Virus record (IMG/VR): IMGVR_UViG_3300042475_000501
Span: 1-22,792 of that record
Strand: one strand, 5' to 3'
DNA length: 22,792 bases
Source of the DNA: a virus
Shown piece by piece: positions 19,909 through 22,792 of the stretch. A program made the translations under genes and the position numbers. Under the pieces are notes generated by a model. It searched no databases, was not told the origin of the DNA, and saw nothing but the letters and a program-made list of their open reading frames with translations. Numbering within the stretch: position 1 is the stretch's first letter; the number at the start of each line of letters is the position of its first letter.

Positions 19909-20889
19909 CTAGGCTGCTGGACGAACTGCTGATGCAGTTTGTACACGCCATAGGGCATCTGAACGGTATAGGTTCCATCCAAGTACGCCGTACCATCCGA
20001 TTGGACGTAGACGCATTAACTTGTCTGTAACTGGACCGATAACTGTATGTGGCTCTTCAGCAACAGCCTCAGCAAGTGCCTGTTGACCCATGATGAATGT
20101 GTCGTAGACGCGAGTCTGAGTTGTGCCTGAACCAGCACCAGCCTGTGAGTTAGGTAGACGTGGAGACTCGATGAAAGCAACGCCTTCAAAAGTTCCAATC
20201 TCGCCTGCGTAAATTCCTGCTGGATTTACGTACTCTGCAGGTTGACGCCATGCAGCGGTTCCAGTCTCAGCACGAAGATCGTGTGAAACTTCTGGGTGGA
20301 TGTATGAAGCAAATAGGTTTCCACGACGTGGAACTACGTTTGCTGCACGCATCTTCGCTACTACGTAGCGGATATCTTTCGCCTTGATTGTATCAGTTGC
20401 AGATACACCAGTTACAGCAGCAGTTGAAATTGCTCCTGCGATCTCACGGATTACTTGAGTTCCGCCAGCAAGAACGCCGCGAACTACTATATCTAGAGAA
20501 TCATTCATGTTGAATGCAACGATATTAGCAAGTGCTGGCTCTACATCAGCAAGGCTGAATAGGTCCAACTTGCGAGTTGAAATGATTGAGTTACCGTACT
20601 CATTTAGAGTAACAGCAACAGATGTTGTAGCAGGTACTGCTACTGCATCTACGTCACTGGTTTCAGTTAGTGTAGATGTCTTAACTGCCAAGTCGTTGTA
20701 AACTTGGAACAGTACGCTTGAACCAGCGTGGGTTTGTGATACGGGCTTCTTATCAGCCACAGCACGGAATGACGGTACGGAACGAAGAGCGAACTCTACG
20801 AGACGGTCATACGCCTGGGTTACAAGATTAGCACCGACCACTGTGCCTGATTGCCCTGAAGGCAAGGCGGCAGCGGTAAATAATGACAT
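19909..20889 (-). CDS. Major capsid protein, N4-gp56 type
   Basis: This 326-aa protein shows the expected features of the N4-gp56 major capsid family of HK97-like folds: N-terminal AYDRLVEFALRSVPSFRAVA, VYNDLAVKTSTLTETSDVDA followed by VAVTLNEYGNSIISTRKL, NDSLDIVVRGVLAGGTQ, VVAKMRAANVVPRRGNLFAS followed by YIHPEVSHDLRAETGTAAWR, GEIGTFEGVAFIESPRLP and FIMGQQALAEAVAEEPH. The C-terminus is KLMRLRPIGWYGVLGWNLYR. It builds the capsid shell. The upstream neighbour is a scaffold candidate, with 32 bases between them that include AAAGGAT as RBS. No long N-terminal delta domain is present, consistent with a separate scaffold protein. Confidence 0.9.
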   Translation of the reverse strand: MSLFTAAALPSGQSGTVVGANLVTQAYDRLVEFALRSVPSFRAVADKKPVSQTHAGSSVLFQVYNDLAVKTSTLTETSDVDAVAVPATTSVAVTLNEYGNSIISTRKLDLFSLADVEPALANIVAFNMNDSLDIVVRGVLAGGTQVIREIAGAISTAAVTGVSATDTIKAKDIRYVVAKMRAANVVPRRGNLFASYIHPEVSHDLRAETGTAAWRQPAEYVNPAGIYAGEIGTFEGVAFIESPRLPNSQAGAGSGTTQTRVYDTFIMGQQALAEAVAEEPHTVIGPVTDKLMRLRPIGWYGVLGWNLYRSDALWRVQTASAVRPAA

Positions 20890-20921
20890 TTAGTCATATC
20901 CTTTCGGTTGGTTTGAAATTA

Positions 20922-21407
20922 CTACGATTTTGAACCGTAGATTAGGTTTAGAATATCTTCGGCAGATTCAGCGGATTGAATTCTTATGCTCATATCCTCT
21001 GCTTTGTCGGGGGATAAAGCCCCAGTTGTTACATTATCCATTTGTCGCAGAGATGCGACATCCTTAGAATCTATCTCTTTCTTTGGTTGTAGTTGAATAC
21101 CGAATACATCAGCATTCTGCTCTAACCAACCTGAGATCGCTTCCTCAGAAGCATCTAAGTCATTTGGTATGAATGTGGCAACCTTTGGGTTTACGCCACG
21201 GGATGCAAATACATCCTTCAAAACCCGCTCTCTTTGGGACTTGGTGAGTTCTCCTAGGGAGGACTCCAGTTCCTTGCTTCGTCTTTGCTCCACCTTTAAG
21301 GCTTTGCGTAGTTTCTTTACAAGGTCTGTATCAGAATCAAATGTTGTCGTATCGACATCATCTTCCTCTTCATTTTCATCCCAGTAGTTTTCGCGGTTGT
21401 TGCTCAT
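20922..21407 (-). CDS. Capsid scaffolding protein candidate
   Basis: This 161-aa protein has a very acidic N-terminus (YWDENEEEDDVDTTTFDSDT), then a heptad-rich helix (DLVKKLRKALKVEQRRSKEL, ESSLGELTKSQRERVLKDVF), a small middle part (GVNPKVATFIPNDLDASEEA) and a helical C-terminus. Acidic start plus coiled coil directly upstream of the capsid gene is the classic layout of a scaffold that binds capsid subunits and leaves before maturation. The RBS GGGAGAGG precedes the ATG. Confidence 0.75.
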   Translation of the reverse strand: MSNNRENYWDENEEEDDVDTTTFDSDTDLVKKLRKALKVEQRRSKELESSLGELTKSQRERVLKDVFASRGVNPKVATFIPNDLDASEEAISGWLEQNADVFGIQLQPKKEIDSKDVASLRQMDNVTTGALSPDKAEDMSIRIQSAESAEDILNLIYGSKS

Positions 21408-21425
21408 AGCAACCTCTCCCTTTTC

Positions 21426-21500
21426 TTAGTAGTTGGCGTACGCCTCAATATAGATAGGGGCATTTATATTGGCTCGTACTATCGGTCTAATACGCCGCAT
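21426..21500 (-). CDS. Possible 24-aa microprotein
   Basis: An ATG at 21500 opens MRRIRPIVRANINAPIYIEA and ends YANY. It fills most of the 123-base gap between the minor virion gene and the scaffold gene and stops 18 bases before the scaffold ATG, leaving room only for the scaffold RBS. Composition looks protein-like, but no clear RBS precedes it, so it may be chance. Confidence 0.3.
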   Translation of the reverse strand: MRRIRPIVRANINAPIYIEAYANY

Positions 21501-21530
21501 GGGGCCGATGGATCCATGTCGGGATTCTAG

Positions 21531-22792
21531 TTAGATTGCTCCTAATGTACTTCCAGTACTTAGGCTTTGAGAAGTCGTTCCTGCTGATCCTTGGAAACTT
21601 CTAGCAGCCAATTCAGCAAGTCTCTTACGTCGTTCTGATTCAAGTCCTTTAAACTGTTCTGCTTCAAGTTCTGTTTGAATACTCTGCTTGCTAGCACCTT
21701 CAGCACGTTCAAAAATACCAGAGTACTTAGTCATAGGCTCTAATGTTCCTGCAATGTTTTCATAACCCTTAGAGGCTAATGCAGTTACTTGTGCTTCACT
21801 AAGTCCTTGTGCAGTTAAAGCAGCACCATATTGCTCGGCAGTTGTTTTATCAAATGCAACTCCTACGGCAGGGTTGGCTCTACGAACTGCCTCTATTGCA
21901 AATGCTGCTGTATTAATATTCTGTTGCATCTTTTCAGTACCAACATTTGCATCCATATAGAAATCTGTAAGATCTTCTTTGGCATTGATATATCCAAGTT
22001 TTTGCAAAGTGTCAGTAACTGCAGGATCTGCAGAAATAGCCTTTAGACGGGCAGTATTAGCAAGCATATCTAAATCAGCAACACTTCGTCTATTCTTTAA
22101 ATATTTTTGGATATAATCTTGGCTTACAAATTTATCACTAACCCCGTATTTATCCCTTACGCCCTTATATCCCTCAACAGCGTTAAACAATTCAGATGCA
22201 CTATATTTAGCATTATCTGCTAAAGCATCGTTATAAAAACCATATGATGAGTAGAATGGAGAGTTTAATACAGTTCCTTTTTTGGTTGTATAACTCTTAG
22301 TGTTTAAATAGATATCAATAGCAGAATCTGCATCTATGCCATCTTTTAATAAATCAGTTAGGAATGTAACAGAACTATCTACTAGGCTAGAAGGAAATCC
22401 TCTACCAAGAAGCATAGCCTTAATAACCTGTACATCGGTAGTACCTACTACAGTCTCTTCTTCTTGACCATAGGAAGGATTTGGCTCAAAACCAGTAGAA
22501 CCATCACTATAGATTAAATCATATCCGATTACTTTACCTTTTGAATCATACTTGGCTATACGACTAACTAATGTCTTAGTTGTAGTTTCAGTTTTTCCAG
22601 GCACATAACCAGTTGCAGTTCTAGTAGTTCCAATTGGAATTGGTCCAACAAATTGGTTAGAAGGTACTGCTGGTACAAATGCATTAGGTATTGCTTTTCC
22701 AGTAGATTTTGTACTAGACTTTGGAGTTACTACAGGAGCAGACTTGGCTGCTGCAATAGATGCAGGGCTACCATAAAGATTAATAGTTTGTG
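21531..22792 (-). CDS. Large minor/internal virion protein (5' truncated by window edge)
   Basis: The frame is open from the right edge (first whole codon ends at 22790) to the stop at 21531, giving about 420 residues. A GTG at 22604 is internal and not a real start, because the frame continues upstream without a stop (SAPVVTPKSSTKSTGKAIPN). Upstream is a low-complexity Pro/Ser/Thr/Ala linker, then a beta segment (GYDLIYSDGSTGF), then a long helical domain with ASELFNAVEGYKGVRDKYGV, DFYMDANVGTEKMQQNINTA and GLSEAQVTALASKGYENIAG. The ending is helical and then Ser/Gly-rich. The helical domain resembles, from memory, an actinophage minor structural protein between portal and scaffold. It may be an internal or ejected protein. 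Confidence 0.6.
   Translation of the reverse strand, partial: QTINLYGSPASIAAAKSAPVVTPKSSTKSTGKAIPNAFVPAVPSNQFVGPIPIGTTRTATGYVPGKTETTTKTLVSRIAKYDSKGKVIGYDLIYSDGSTGFEPNPSYGQEEETVVGTTDVQVIKAMLLGRGFPSSLVDSSVTFLTDLLKDGIDADSAIDIYLNTKSYTTKKGTVLNSPFYSSYGFYNDALADNAKYSASELFNAVEGYKGVRDKYGVSDKFVSQDYIQKYLKNRRSVADLDMLANTARLKAISADPAVTDTLQKLGYINAKEDLTDFYMDANVGTEKMQQNINTAAFAIEAVRRANPAVGVAFDKTTAEQYGAALTAQGLSEAQVTALASKGYENIAGTLEPMTKYSGIFERAEGASKQSIQTELEAEQFKGLESERRKRLAELAARSFQGSAGTTSQSLSTGSTLGAI

Noticed and set aside
1-22792. Prophage or lysogeny module
   Set aside because: No integrase, excisionase, CI-like repressor or attachment site can be seen; the rest of the genome is not available.

Overview
This window looks like part of a tailed double-stranded DNA phage genome. 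Every convincing gene lies on the minus strand, so transcription runs from high to low coordinates. There are no rRNA genes, tRNA genes, integrase, transposase or CRISPR. Genes are tightly packed, and most junctions overlap by 1 or 4 bases. The DNA is AT-rich. Two features recall actinobacterial phages from memory: the large tail protein at 7271-9481 (EPGEQSLTGWW..RSQSSFH signature) and the secreted transglycosylase with an SAYGIPQ motif. A low-GC actinobacterial host such as a freshwater planktonic lineage is plausible, but this is inference.

Late block (22792 down to 6276). It opens with the C-terminal part of a large virion protein cut by the window edge. Then come an acidic coiled-coil scaffold candidate, an N4-gp56-type major capsid protein, a run of small conserved and very basic proteins (several under 60 aa), a GT-A glycosyltransferase and a head-tail adaptor candidate. 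Next is a receptor-recognition and fibre block: a 760-aa repeat-rich fibre, a polyglycine adhesin, small beta-rich proteins and three tandem paralogues. It is followed by a 736-aa tail protein. The block ends in a lysis cassette: a membrane plus coiled-coil protein, a 43-aa Cys-rich protein, a CHAP endolysin and a holin candidate. No tape measure, tail tube, sheath or baseplate gene is visible between capsid and lysis, so a short-tailed particle is the simplest reading. Terminase and portal are presumably upstream, outside the window.

Regulatory spacer (5984-6275). This is the only long non-coding stretch. It holds a terminator candidate for the late block, a -10-like TATAAT box, two predicted leader hairpins, paired G-tracts, and four GAACCCT-type repeats around a perfect inverted repeat just before the next gene.

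DNA-metabolism block (5983 down to 1). It encodes a Cas4/RecB-like Fe-S nuclease, a protein with a Cys/His C-terminal motif, a RecA-fold helicase-like ATPase, a zinc-ribbon protein, an exported lytic transglycosylase, a Holliday-junction-resolvase-like nuclease and a primase split over two overlapping reading frames. Small proteins follow: a DUF1599/Nmad1-like protein, an HNH nuclease, a calcineurin-like phosphoesterase, and the start of a sigma-70-region-2-like protein cut by the left edge.

Most noteworthy are the frame-split primase, the regulatory spacer with phased repeats, the tandem paralogous surface-protein array, the Sec-exported transglycosylase inside the replication operon, and the chain of lysine-rich microproteins joined by TAATG stop-start overlaps.
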